Source: Rhodococcus pseudokoreensis (lineage in GTDB: Bacteria; Actinomycetota; Actinomycetes; Mycobacteriales; Mycobacteriaceae). Taken from it: a stretch of DNA of 64,000 nt. Shown piece by piece: positions 17,912 through 25,753 of this stretch (position 1 is its first letter; each line of letters begins with the position of its first letter). The stretch spans positions 5,146,001 to 5,210,000 of the forward strand of contig NZ_CP070619.1 in the NCBI RefSeq assembly GCF_017068395.1. Direction: 5' to 3'. Below the pieces are notes generated by a model, which saw only the letters and a program-made list of their open reading frames with translations, was not told the DNA's origin and searched no databases. Both the position numbers and the translations under genes were made by a program.

Positions 17912-19014
17912 GTTCGATCCTGGACACCGTCAGAGAGTGGATCAATCCGGGCAAGGTGCGGCATCGCTCTGTGCCCCGGATGGAGACCGGGCTCCGCCCG
18001 AACCTGCGTCTCGACGAGGCCGAGGAGTTGCTTGCCGCCGGTGTGCACACTCCGGACGACATCACGGTCACCGCGGACGGCACCGTCATACTTTCCAGCG
18101 GATGTGAGCTGCTGCGTGTGGAGCGAGGCGGTATCCGGTTGTTCGCCCGGTGTGCCGCGCGCATCGCAGCGGTCACGACGGTCGGGAACGCGGTGGTCGC
18201 GGCCGTCGAAGGCACCGGTCTGGTCACGGTCGACGCGAGCGGAGCGGTGACCCCCCTGTGTGCCGACCCAGCGGTCGCACGCGGTGTCACCGCGCTGACC
18301 GGCGTACCCGGAGGTGACCTGCTGGTCACGGTCGGCTCCACTACCACCGATGTGCGCGGCGATTGGGCGCGTGCCTTGCTCGCCGGCGACGCGTCGGGAC
18401 GGATCGTGCGGGTGCGGGACGGCGCTGCCTCTGTGGTCGCCGAGGGGTTGGCCTGGCCATCCGGAATTGCCCTCAGCGGCGATGGTCAGGTGATTGTGGC
18501 AACGAGCCTGACTCACCGCCTGGAGATCCGATCGCTGAACGATCCGAGCGAGCCGGTCCGATCCATAGCTACCAACCTACCGGTGTACCCCGGACGAATC
18601 GTCGCCGTGCCGAATGGCCACTGGGTGGTTGCGCCGTACCCGCGGAATCGGATCACCGAGATGCTCCTCGATGAGCGGTCACTGCTTTCGGAGATGGTCG
18701 AGACGATCGATCGGGAGGAGTGGTTCGTCCCGCAGTTGCGCAGCGGGAATCTGTTCACCGAAGCGATGCAGATGGGGCAGTTGCGGGTGTTCGGCCAGGT
18801 CAAGAGCTGGGCACCCGCGAGGTCCTGCGGCGTGCTGTTCCGGCTCGACGACACCGGGCGCATTGCGGAGAGCGCACATGCCCGGGTGGACAGCCCGCGG
18901 CACGGAGTCACCGGCGTGGCCGTCGCTGACGGCCGGGTCGTGACCGCACTGCAGGGTCACGGCTCGGTTCTGCGACTGCACACCGACGAGATTGCACAGG
19001 AGGGGCGCTCATGA
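17908..19014 (+). CDS. SMP-30/strictosidine-synthase-like beta-propeller protein
   Basis: This 368-residue soluble protein resembles the propeller half of the preceding fusion, including a GLAWPSGIALSGDGQVIVA blade and the NLPVYPGRIVAVPNGHWV segment that parallels the NLPGYPDNI motif. There is no signal peptide, so it should be cytoplasmic. Its ATG overlaps the stop of the fusion gene by four bases and its stop overlaps the ATPase start by four, which indicates tight translational coupling. Enzymes of this fold include gluconolactonases and related metal-dependent lactone hydrolases. A lactonase role next to two alcohol dehydrogenases is plausible but not proven. Confidence 0.85.
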   Translation: MSSILDTVREWINPGKVRHRSVPRMETGLRPNLRLDEAEELLAAGVHTPDDITVTADGTVILSSGCELLRVERGGIRLFARCAARIAAVTTVGNAVVAAVEGTGLVTVDASGAVTPLCADPAVARGVTALTGVPGGDLLVTVGSTTTDVRGDWARALLAGDASGRIVRVRDGAASVVAEGLAWPSGIALSGDGQVIVATSLTHRLEIRSLNDPSEPVRSIATNLPVYPGRIVAVPNGHWVVAPYPRNRITEMLLDERSLLSEMVETIDREEWFVPQLRSGNLFTEAMQMGQLRVFGQVKSWAPARSCGVLFRLDDTGRIAESAHARVDSPRHGVTGVAVADGRVVTALQGHGSVLRLHTDEIAQEGRS

Positions 19015-20525
19015 CGGAGCACAGCACTGGTGTCGACATCACCCCAGTCATCCGACTGACCGGTGTCAGCAAACGCTACGGCGGAACCTTCGCAGTTCAG
19101 GGTGTCGACTTCGACGTGCGGCCTGGTGAGATCCACGCGCTGCTGGGTGAGAACGGCGCCGGCAAGTCCACGATGGTGAAGATCATCTCGGGAGCTATCA
19201 CCCAAGATGCGGGAACTCTCGAAGTCGAAGGTGCCGAGCGTCGCTTCGCCGCGCCGCGGGACTCCACCGAGGCCGGGGTGGCGATGGTCTACCAGGAGGG
19301 TTCGCTCGTCGAATCCATGACAGTGGCGCAAAATCTGTTCCTCGGTGACGAGCGGGTATTCAACGACTTCGGGACTTTGAATGTGGTCGCCCGCGAACTG
19401 CTCGAATCGCACAACTTCCACATCCGGCCGGACGCAGAGGCCGGTGCGCTGGGCATCGGCCAAAAGCAGATGGTGGAGATCGCGCGGGCCGTGCACCGCA
19501 ATGCCAAAGTGGTGATCCTGGACGAGCCCACCGCTTCGGTGACCCCGGAGGAACGCCTGCAGTTGTTCATGTCGATGCAGAGTCTTCGTCGACGCGGCAT
19601 CGGGGTGGTTTTCATCACCCACATGTTGGATGAGGCATTCGAGCAGGCGGACCGGATTACCGTCTTGCGGGACGGGGTGGTCCAGGGCACTCTGAATCGC
19701 TCAGAGTTCGGTCACGACCGGGTTGTGAAGATGATGGTCGGCCGCACCGTCGAGATGGGCAGAAAGTCACCGAGCCGGAGGCCCGACATCATTCCTGCCC
19801 TCCAGGTCGAGGACCTTACCCTGCTCCCGGCGGTTCGCAGTATGTCCTTCTCCGCCTACGGCGGCGAGATCCTCGGCTTGTACGGTCTGGTCGGGGCAGG
19901 GCGTTCGGAGGTCGCGCAAATCATCAGCGGTGTGGTGAAGCGGCGGCGCATGCGTGGCGGCACTGTGTGGCTGGGTGGGCAGCGGGTCCGTTTCCGCACC
20001 CCACGGCACGCTCGGAAAGCTGGGATCGTGTACATCACTGAGGATCGGAAGGCATCAGGCTTCTTCGGTCACCTGACCATCTCGGAAAACATCTTCCTCG
20101 GGCATCTGTGCAGCGCGCTGCGCCTACCGCTGCTGTTCCGTCCCCGGTTGGGCCGGGCGATCGCGAAGAAACTCGTTGAGCAGTTCGAAGTCCGGACCTT
20201 GGCTCCGAGCAAGGCCGTGGTTGAGGAGCTCTCCGGCGGAAACCAGCAGAAAGTCGTGCTGGCCAAGGGGCTCACGCGCAAGCCGCGGGTGGCGATCATC
20301 GACGAGCCGACCCGCGGTGTGGACCTGGGTACCATCCCCGAGATTCATGCCATGATCCGTGCCCTTGCCGACGAAGGTGTTGCCGTGATCGTGATTTCGT
20401 CATACATCCCAGAGATCCAGGCCCTCTCCGATCGCGTGCTGGTCGCCCGTGGGGGCAGCATTGCGGCCGAATTCTCCCCGGACGAGGCCGACGAGGAGAG
20501 CCTGATGTTCGCCGCAGCGCATTAG
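19011..20525 (+). CDS. Sugar-type ABC transporter ATP-binding protein (two nucleotide-binding domains)
   Basis: This 504-residue protein is an RbsA/MglA-type ATPase with two tandem domains. The first has the Walker A motif GENGAGKST, a GIGQKQMVEIARA signature region and the Walker B segment VVILDEPTASVT. The second has the degenerate Walker A GLVGAGRSE usual for this family, the signature LSGGNQQKVVLAKGL and Walker B VAIIDEPTRGVDLG. It powers the importer encoded by the same operon at the cytoplasmic membrane. The ATG overlaps the stop of the propeller gene (ATGA). The alcohol dehydrogenase follows 64 bases downstream. Confidence 0.95.
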   Translation: MTEHSTGVDITPVIRLTGVSKRYGGTFAVQGVDFDVRPGEIHALLGENGAGKSTMVKIISGAITQDAGTLEVEGAERRFAAPRDSTEAGVAMVYQEGSLVESMTVAQNLFLGDERVFNDFGTLNVVARELLESHNFHIRPDAEAGALGIGQKQMVEIARAVHRNAKVVILDEPTASVTPEERLQLFMSMQSLRRRGIGVVFITHMLDEAFEQADRITVLRDGVVQGTLNRSEFGHDRVVKMMVGRTVEMGRKSPSRRPDIIPALQVEDLTLLPAVRSMSFSAYGGEILGLYGLVGAGRSEVAQIISGVVKRRRMRGGTVWLGGQRVRFRTPRHARKAGIVYITEDRKASGFFGHLTISENIFLGHLCSALRLPLLFRPRLGRAIAKKLVEQFEVRTLAPSKAVVEELSGGNQQKVVLAKGLTRKPRVAIIDEPTRGVDLGTIPEIHAMIRALADEGVAVIVISSYIPEIQALSDRVLVARGGSIAAEFSPDEADEESLMFAAAH

Positions 20526-20589
20526 CGGTAGTCCGGCAATCACTTCGGTGACAGAAACCAATTCATTACAGAACTTGAAGGAGTACCAG

Positions 20590-21639
20590 ATGCGTGGAGT
20601 GATCTTCAAAGGCGAGCGGGTGCTCGAGATCCAGGACTTCCCGGATCCCCACCCCGGCCCCGACGAGGTGGTGCTCGAGATGAAGGCATCCGGGATGTGC
20701 GGCAGCGACCTGCATTTCTACCGGGCACTCGCTGGGCAGGCGCTCGCCGCGTTCGGGATGGCCGGTGACGACGCCGGATTCATCGGGGGACACGAACCGT
20801 GCGGGGTGGTCGTCGAGGTCGGTGCCGCCATCGATCCGAGCGTGATCCGTATCGGTGACCGGATGATGGTGCACCACTATGACGGGTGCGGGTTCTGCGA
20901 CAACTGCCGCACCGGATGGCCTCAACTGTGCGATCGCGGCAACGTGATTTACGGCGCGACCGCCCATGGCGGGCACGCGGACTACATCAAAGTGCCCGCT
21001 CGCACCCTGATCAGGCTGCCCGATGAGCTGAGTTTCGCGGCTGGCGCCGCCATCTCGTGCGGCACCGGTACCGCCTTCGGGGCGCTGGTGCGGCTGAACG
21101 TGAACGCGAAGGATTCGCTGGCTATATTCGGGCAGGGGCCGGTCGGCCAGGCGGCGGTGCAACTCGCCTCCGCGATGGGCGCCGAGGTGATCGCGGTGGA
21201 CGTTGCAGCCGCGCGGGTGGCCCGGGCACCGGAGTTCGGTGCGGTACACACCATCAACTCGGCCGAGACCGACCCGGTCGTGGCGATCAAGGAACTCACA
21301 CGCGGCAAGGGTGTGCTCAAGGCGCTGGACTGCTCGGGGGCGCCCGCCGCGCGCGCGGCGGCCGTGAAATCCACCGCGAAATGGGGCAGCGTCGCGTTCG
21401 TCGGCGAAGGTAGCACGGTTACCCTGGACGTCAGCCCTGACATGATTCGGAAGCAGCTGACCATCATGGGCTCGTACACCTTCTCCACGGTGGGCCAGGC
21501 CGACTGTGCGAAATTCATTGCGCGCCATGGTGTCGAGGTCGACAAAGTGTTCACCGACCACTGGCGGCTGGACGACGCGGTAGACGCGTACCGAAACTTC
21601 GATCTGCAAACCGGAGGCAAGGCGGTAATCGAATTCTGA
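20590..21639 (+). CDS. Zinc-dependent alcohol dehydrogenase (MDR family)
   Basis: This 349-residue dehydrogenase shares GMCGSDLHFYR, GHEPCGV and GCGFCDNCRTGWPQLC with the enzyme at 7908-8924 and is clearly its paralogue. It differs by a short insertion after the first zinc motif. The Rossmann segment is GQGPVGQAAVQLASAMGA. The ATG at 20590 follows AAGGAG by about seven bases; an in-frame upstream ATG at 20548 lacks such a site. As the last gene of the transporter operon it probably oxidises the imported alcohol in the cytoplasm. Confidence 0.92.
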   Translation: MRGVIFKGERVLEIQDFPDPHPGPDEVVLEMKASGMCGSDLHFYRALAGQALAAFGMAGDDAGFIGGHEPCGVVVEVGAAIDPSVIRIGDRMMVHHYDGCGFCDNCRTGWPQLCDRGNVIYGATAHGGHADYIKVPARTLIRLPDELSFAAGAAISCGTGTAFGALVRLNVNAKDSLAIFGQGPVGQAAVQLASAMGAEVIAVDVAAARVARAPEFGAVHTINSAETDPVVAIKELTRGKGVLKALDCSGAPAARAAAVKSTAKWGSVAFVGEGSTVTLDVSPDMIRKQLTIMGSYTFSTVGQADCAKFIARHGVEVDKVFTDHWRLDDAVDAYRNFDLQTGGKAVIEF

Positions 21640-21719
21640 TCGCCGGTGTCAACTGTGCGGCACCGCAACTATATCGATGTATGCCGAAGGTAGTAGATGT
21701 CGACCGGCTGGGTCAGTCA

Positions 21720-21990
21720 CCCGATGGCACCCGTCGAGATCCTGTTTGTCGGCTGGATGATCCGGATGCCGGGTTCGGTGAGCACGGCACAGATCGGGTC
21801 GACCCCGAAGTGGGAGCGGTGAGCGTCGACCTAGTCGACGATCACCGCAGTTGGTGTGGGGGCACCTCCCGCTTGCCGGGTACGACCTCCGCCGCCGCGA
21901 AACGCCCTCGCGGTCTTCAATATTTCATTGGCCCTGCGTAATTCGGCTACTTCTCGACGAAGCCGGGCGGCCTCGTCCGACACGTCAGGT
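21720..21990 (-). pseudogene. IS3-family transposase relic (OrfA end and OrfB start)
   Basis: On the minus strand the segment encodes EAARLRREVAELRRANEI, the leucine-zipper end of an IS3-type OrfA. Farther along it encodes VDAHRSHFGVDPICAVL, the start of OrfB. The OrfB part carries a TAG stop just before VDAHR and breaks off after about 35 codons, so it is inactive. No intact ends or catalytic DDE domain are present. It marks a past insertion between the transporter operon and the MFS gene. Confidence 0.75.
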
Positions 21991-22144
21991 GGTGCAGACG
22001 GCCTGCCCGAAAGCCACCCGGGCCCTTTGCGACACCAAATCATCGCAACGGGTATGAACCCGCTGAGCCCGCGACCCGTGGCAACGAGGCGCTGCGAGAA
22101 GGGAGATCGAGTGGCGCGCTTTTCGCGGAATCATCTGGCACGGT

Positions 22145-22175
22145 GTGTCGGGTTGGGATGTACCCAACCCGACAC
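22145..22175. terminator. Hairpin terminator downstream of the MFS transporter
   Basis: A perfect 13-base stem (GTGTCGGGTTGGG at 22145-22157 with its complement at 22163-22175) has a five-base loop. It lies 58 bases past the stop of the minus-strand MFS gene. The stretch 22000-22144 shows no recognisable content. Confidence 0.75.
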
Positions 22176-22232
22176 ATCACACACCCACCAGCCCAATCAT
22201 CCTCCCCGGAACCCCGGCTGCGGTGGGCCGCG

Positions 22233-23555
22233 TTACGCCGTGGTCAGGGCAGGTTCTTCCTCCGTGCGGCGGGAAGCGGTGATCACGGGAACGAGGGTGA
22301 CGAGCACCGCACCGACGATCGCAGGAATGGCAAAGGAGTAGAAGCTCCACCGAGCACCCAAACCGGCGTCGAGAATCCAGCCGGCCATCGCCGGCCCCAC
22401 CAGTGCACCGATACGGCCGAGACCCATCACGACACCAACTGCGGACCCGCGGTTGGCCACCGGGAAGTTGCTGGCGACGTAGCCGTAGAGCACCGAATTG
22501 GTCCCGGTGCCACCGATCCCGGCGCCCAAGATCGCGAGCATGAGCCATCCGGTGTCGAGCTTGTTGCTTAGAGCCAGCAGGGAGGCCGCGCCCACGACGA
22601 ACAGGACCATGACGACCCGCGCACACCCGACACGATCAGCCAGGTACGAGCCGGCGACGGAGCCGATTGCGCCCCCGGCCTGCAGCACGAGCATGAAGGT
22701 CAATGCCGAGCCGAGCGCATAGCCCTGCTCGTGCATCAGCGCCGGTGCCCAGGTGTTGAGTCCGTAGACGACAACATTCACGCAGACGCTGATCACGACG
22801 AATACGATGAGCGGGAGCAACCACGGACGTGCAAGCAACCGACGAACTCCCTGTGGGCTCGACGCGGACTCCATTCGGTTGCTGGCGGCCGATGCGGCAA
22901 TGGCGTCGTAGTCTCGCCCGTAGGCCTCGGCCAGTGCACGTGCCTCGGTTTCGCGACCGCGCGCGTCGAGGTAGTCCACGGATTCGGGCAGCCGGAAGTA
23001 CATGATCGGCATCAGCAGCACGAAGACGATGCCCAGACCGAACAGGACTCGCCAGTCATGATGGGGGAGAAGCCAGATCGCCGCCAAGGAGGCGAGGACA
23101 CCACCGACGGAGAAGCCGGTGAGCATCACACCGTTGTACAGCAGTCGCCGATTCCGCGGTGCGTATTCCATGGTCAACGCGACCGCCGAGGGAACGACAC
23201 TGCCGATACCGACGCCTGTGAGGAACCTCGCGAGCCCGAACACCTCGACGTTCATCGCGAGCGCGGAGAGCAGTGAGCCCGCCGAGATCCACACGACTCC
23301 GACGAGCATGAGCTTGCGGCGGCCGATCCGATCGGTGAGTGGGCCGGCGGTCACGAATCCGACCATGAGGCCACCCAGCGTCCAGGTGCCGATGAGACCC
23401 GCAGTGCCGGGGGTGAGATTCCAGCCCGGTTCGTGCAGGATCTTGGGGAGCGCGGCCCCGTACACGACCATGTCGTAGCCGTCGGCAACGATCGTGAGAA
23501 AGCACAGAATCAGGACAGTCAAACCGCTTCGGGGTCGGCTCTGAGGTCTGGGCAC
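22233..23555 (-). CDS. MFS transporter, aromatic acid:H+ symporter-like
   Basis: This 440-residue, twelve-helix permease resembles the AAHS family that imports aromatic acids. TM1 carries the conserved ADGYDMVVYG motif, and the loop after TM2 has GPLTDRIGRRKLML, the MFS signature. The GTG at 23555 is preferred because CCGGAGG lies five bases upstream; an ATG 14 codons earlier is possible but lacks a good site. A promoter of TTGACT-N18-TAATGT lies about 105 bases upstream, with the dyad at 23662-23673 overlapping the -10. It is a single-gene unit with its own terminator. The substrate is inferred only to family level. Confidence 0.88.
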   Translation of the reverse strand: MPRPQSRPRSGLTVLILCFLTIVADGYDMVVYGAALPKILHEPGWNLTPGTAGLIGTWTLGGLMVGFVTAGPLTDRIGRRKLMLVGVVWISAGSLLSALAMNVEVFGLARFLTGVGIGSVVPSAVALTMEYAPRNRRLLYNGVMLTGFSVGGVLASLAAIWLLPHHDWRVLFGLGIVFVLLMPIMYFRLPESVDYLDARGRETEARALAEAYGRDYDAIAASAASNRMESASSPQGVRRLLARPWLLPLIVFVVISVCVNVVVYGLNTWAPALMHEQGYALGSALTFMLVLQAGGAIGSVAGSYLADRVGCARVVMVLFVVGAASLLALSNKLDTGWLMLAILGAGIGGTGTNSVLYGYVASNFPVANRGSAVGVVMGLGRIGALVGPAMAGWILDAGLGARWSFYSFAIPAIVGAVLVTLVPVITASRRTEEEPALTTA

Positions 23556-23659
23556 GGAATCCTCCGGGGGAATGGGCAGTGTGCGAGCATGCTGCATCTG
23601 CGGGCGACGACGTGTGCTGCGTAGGTTGCCGATTTGAATTGCGACCTACATCACATCGA

Positions 23660-23689
23660 ACATTATGCATGATACCTTGGAGGAGTCAA
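23660..23689 (-). promoter_or_regulatory. Promoter of the MFS gene with overlapping AT-rich dyad
   Basis: Read on the minus strand, TTGACT (23689-23684) and TAATGT (23665-23660) are spaced 18 bases apart. The perfect dyad ATTATGCATGAT (23662-23673) covers the upstream edge of the -10. The arrangement resembles the promoter at 51733-51760 and suggests repression by a protein binding the dyad. Confidence 0.55.
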
Positions 23690-24090
23690 CCGGGACCGGT
23701 GAATCGACGCCGGCGCCACCCGGTCGAGCAGCTGCTGGACCTTGCGATGGAACAGGAGGTTGTGGCTATCCGAAGAGCGAGGCACCGCGCGCATCGCTGA
23801 CTCCTCTACTCGGCGAAGCGACATGACCGTTGCCGAGGCCGAGGGCGGATATATCGTGCCACCCGGTTCTCGTACACGACCCGCCCGTGCGCGGCGGTCG
23901 ACGACGCGACCGGCGCCTCGCTTGGGTTCGGCGACATCGATATTCGTGTCCGGTGGATGCTCGACCTGATCGGCGCCGCCCAATCGAAATTGGAGTCGAG
24001 GCTGTGGCAAACGGCCACCTTCGATGCCCCGCCGGACGTGACAGTCACGACCGGAAGCTCTCGATGCAGGGCATGTCGCCGACCGGGTCG
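23690..24090. other. Gene-free stretch without recognisable content
   Basis: Short open frames exist on both strands, but none shows a known domain, a ribosome site or consistent codon use. Together with the flanking IS3 and MFS relics it looks like decayed DNA. I assign nothing here. Confidence 0.4.
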
Positions 24091-24092
24091 AA

Positions 24093-24195
24093 CCACTGCG
24101 CCGCTCTGCCGGAGACTCCAACGGCAAAAGCAGCGCGGCTTCGTGTAGGCACTCGTTACAGACTTACCCAGGCTTCCGCTGCCAGCGGCTCCATT
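24093..24195. repeat. whiB 3' tail plus terminator, copy 2 (native position)
   Basis: This is the native counterpart of the segment at 2364-2475: hairpin, CACTCGTTACAG spacer and last WhiB codons. The stop-to-hairpin distance is nearly the same in both copies (28 and 29 bases). Confidence 0.6.
24098..24136 (-). terminator. Terminator of the WhiB gene
   Basis: Arms at 24098-24105 and 24129-24136 pair over eight bases with one wobble that is G-U only in minus-strand RNA. It lies 28 bases after the WhiB stop. Confidence 0.55.
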
Positions 24196-24451
24196 TTCTG
24201 GCAGCACCGAGTTCCCTTGGAGTCAGTCCGCCCCACACTCCGTGTTGTTCGCCGAAATGGATGGCGTACTGGCGGCATTCATTGATCACCGGGCATCGTC
24301 GGCAAATATTCTTCGCGGTGCGCAGGCGCTGCGGTTGAGGCTTCGCAGTGTCGTCATCGAGGTAGAAGACGGTGATGTCCATGCCGCGGCAACGTGCGCG
24401 CAGTCGCCATTCTTCGGGGCTGACATCCGGGACGGCGTGTGATGCAGTCAT
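24164..24451 (-). CDS. WhiB family transcriptional regulator
   Basis: This 95-residue protein is a WhiB-type iron-sulfur regulator, a family restricted to actinobacteria and some of their phages. The four cluster-binding cysteines are at residues 21, 50, 53 and 59 (C-x28-C-x2-C-x5-C), and the GVWGG turn motif is at 71-75, followed by a basic C-terminus for DNA binding. The ATG at 24451 has a GGAG site nine bases upstream; the upstream extension of the frame runs into the promoter and is not coding. It is likely a single-gene unit with promoter TTGATC-N17-TATTAT. It may sense redox state or nitric oxide and act with a sigma factor; targets are unknown. Confidence 0.93.
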   Translation of the reverse strand: MTASHAVPDVSPEEWRLRARCRGMDITVFYLDDDTAKPQPQRLRTAKNICRRCPVINECRQYAIHFGEQHGVWGGLTPRELGAARKWSRWQRKPG

Positions 24452-24509
24452 GTGGACGCGCTCCGATCGTTCGTCGTAGGAGTCATTGCCCCGTGCCCGG
24501 GTGTAAAAC

Positions 24510-24538
24510 ATAATATATATCGTGTGGAAGTGGATCAA
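24510..24538 (-). promoter_or_regulatory. Promoter of the WhiB gene with AT-rich dyad
   Basis: On the minus strand TTGATC (24538-24533) and TATTAT (24515-24510) are 17 bases apart. The AT-rich block ATAATATATATC (24510-24521), a diverged member of the window-wide dyad family, overlaps the -10. Confidence 0.55.
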
Positions 24539-24645
24539 CCTCCGGAACGATCGCTGTCCGGACAGCAGGCGTGTGCCCAGAACTGCCGACGGTTGCCGGA
24601 AGTGCTGGGCCTACTGCGTACGTTTCACAGCGGCAAGCCTGCGGG

Positions 24646-25020
24646 TCAGCGGGAGACGAGGAAGCGTTCGCGGTCGCGCACCGGGTCGGCGAGGACGAGC
24701 GCGGCGATCCCCATCGACCACGGTCCGACGATTCCGCCGATTGCCTGGATCGCGAAGAACGCGCCGATGACGCCGGCAGTTCGGCGCGGCGAACAGCGTG
24801 CCCGATTCGAGGCACGAGTACCCGAGGCCCTGCTCGAAGTAGGAGGCCATCCGGGTGAGCACGACGAGGAGAACTACTGGTTCCGGCGGCACGAGGTCGT
24901 CTACCGCGACCGGTCATCAGAGGACGTGCTGCCGGTGAAGCCGATCTGGGAGGCGCTGAGCCCGAACGCTGCCTTGTCGGACGCGTTCATGAGGTACAGC
25001 GCCAGGACGTCCCGTCCTGT
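24646..25020 (-). pseudogene. Decayed MFS transporter with internal deletions
   Basis: Three blocks match the intact MFS gene at 46126-47448. They are LALYLMNASDKAAFG joined to LSASQIGFTGS (TM1 region), then MASYFEQGLGYSCLESG (middle), then GAFFAIQAIGGIVGP with a C-terminal LADPVRDRERF. They lie in different frames, and most of the roughly 440 residues are deleted, including part of TM2 and nearly all helices between the blocks. The stop is at 24646-24648. It is clearly non-functional and shows that a relative of the 46 kb transporter once stood before the acyl-CoA operon. Confidence 0.8.
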
Positions 25021-25082
25021 TTACGTGAGGGTGCCCTTCGGTCTTGTCCGTGAGATCACATCATCAGCACCATGTGGCATAC

Positions 25083-25165
25083 ATCATATACTATTTTTCC
25101 AACTCGCAAGAGATGGCGGATACATCAGACATCAAACGTGATCCCTTGCATGCATAATATATTTA
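25083..25165. promoter_or_regulatory. Two AT-rich dyads upstream of the acyl-CoA operon
   Basis: ATCATATACTAT (25083-25094) and ATAATATATTTA (25154-25165) lie 155 and 84 bases before the MaoC start. Two sites one or more helical turns apart would suit cooperative binding. No clear -35/-10 pair was found. Confidence 0.45.
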
Positions 25166-25237
25166 TTCTAGAATGGGCCTCACGTACTGCAGCGACCGAG
25201 CATCGGACTCGTCGTCGCTCGAGAGAAAGGACGTCAC

Positions 25238-25702
25238 ATGCCGGGTCTGTACTTCGAGGAATTCGTACCGGGAATGGTCATCGATCACGAGGTCCGACGG
25301 ACCGTGACCGAGACCGACAACGTCCTGTTCAGCACGATGACCCTGAACATGGCACCGCTTCACCTGGACGCGGAATACAGCAAGGACTCCATTCACGGGC
25401 AGCGCCTGGTCAACAGCCTGTTTCTCCTGGGCCTCGTCTCCGGGATCTCGATGCACGACACCACGTACGGCACCACCCTCGGAAACCTAGGCTTCGACTC
25501 GATCAAGTTCCCGAAGCCGGTGTTCCACGGTGACACCATCCACGTGCGCACCGAGATCGTGTCGGCCCGGGAGTCCAAGAGCCGCAACGACTCCGGAATC
25601 GTCACGTTCCGTCACTACGGCCTCAACCAGCGCGACGAGATCGTCTGCGACGCAACGCGCGTCGGCCTGATGCTCAAGAAGTCGGCCGGCGAGCAGGCCT
25701 GA
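25238..25702 (+). CDS. MaoC-like hotdog-fold dehydratase
   Basis: This 154-residue hotdog protein resembles MaoC-type (R)-specific enoyl-CoA or itaconyl/mesaconyl-CoA hydratases. The hydratase-2 region is seen as TMTLNMAPLHLDAEYSK, with the aspartate and following residues typical of the hydratase motif, and the FPKPVFHGDTIHVRTEIVSA strand-turn. An AAAGGA site precedes the ATG at 25238. It is the first gene of a co-directional operon that continues to 33884. MaoC proteins of this size act on beta-hydroxy or mesaconyl-type CoA esters in the cytoplasm; the exact substrate is unknown. Confidence 0.88.
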   Translation: MPGLYFEEFVPGMVIDHEVRRTVTETDNVLFSTMTLNMAPLHLDAEYSKDSIHGQRLVNSLFLLGLVSGISMHDTTYGTTLGNLGFDSIKFPKPVFHGDTIHVRTEIVSARESKSRNDSGIVTFRHYGLNQRDEIVCDATRVGLMLKKSAGEQA

Positions 25703-25753
25703 CCGCTCACCCCGACCCGACGACCGACAGCCCCAGACGAGGAGAACACGGAA

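Noticed and set aside
21831..22043. A small intact coil protein
   Set aside because: The heptad-rich segment is the end of an IS3 OrfA, and the neighbouring OrfB relic contains a stop; nothing supports an independent gene.
24483..24917. A 144-codon open frame before the acyl-CoA operon
   Set aside because: It crosses the MFS pseudogene in the wrong phase for most of its length; conserved MFS blocks are found in the other frames.
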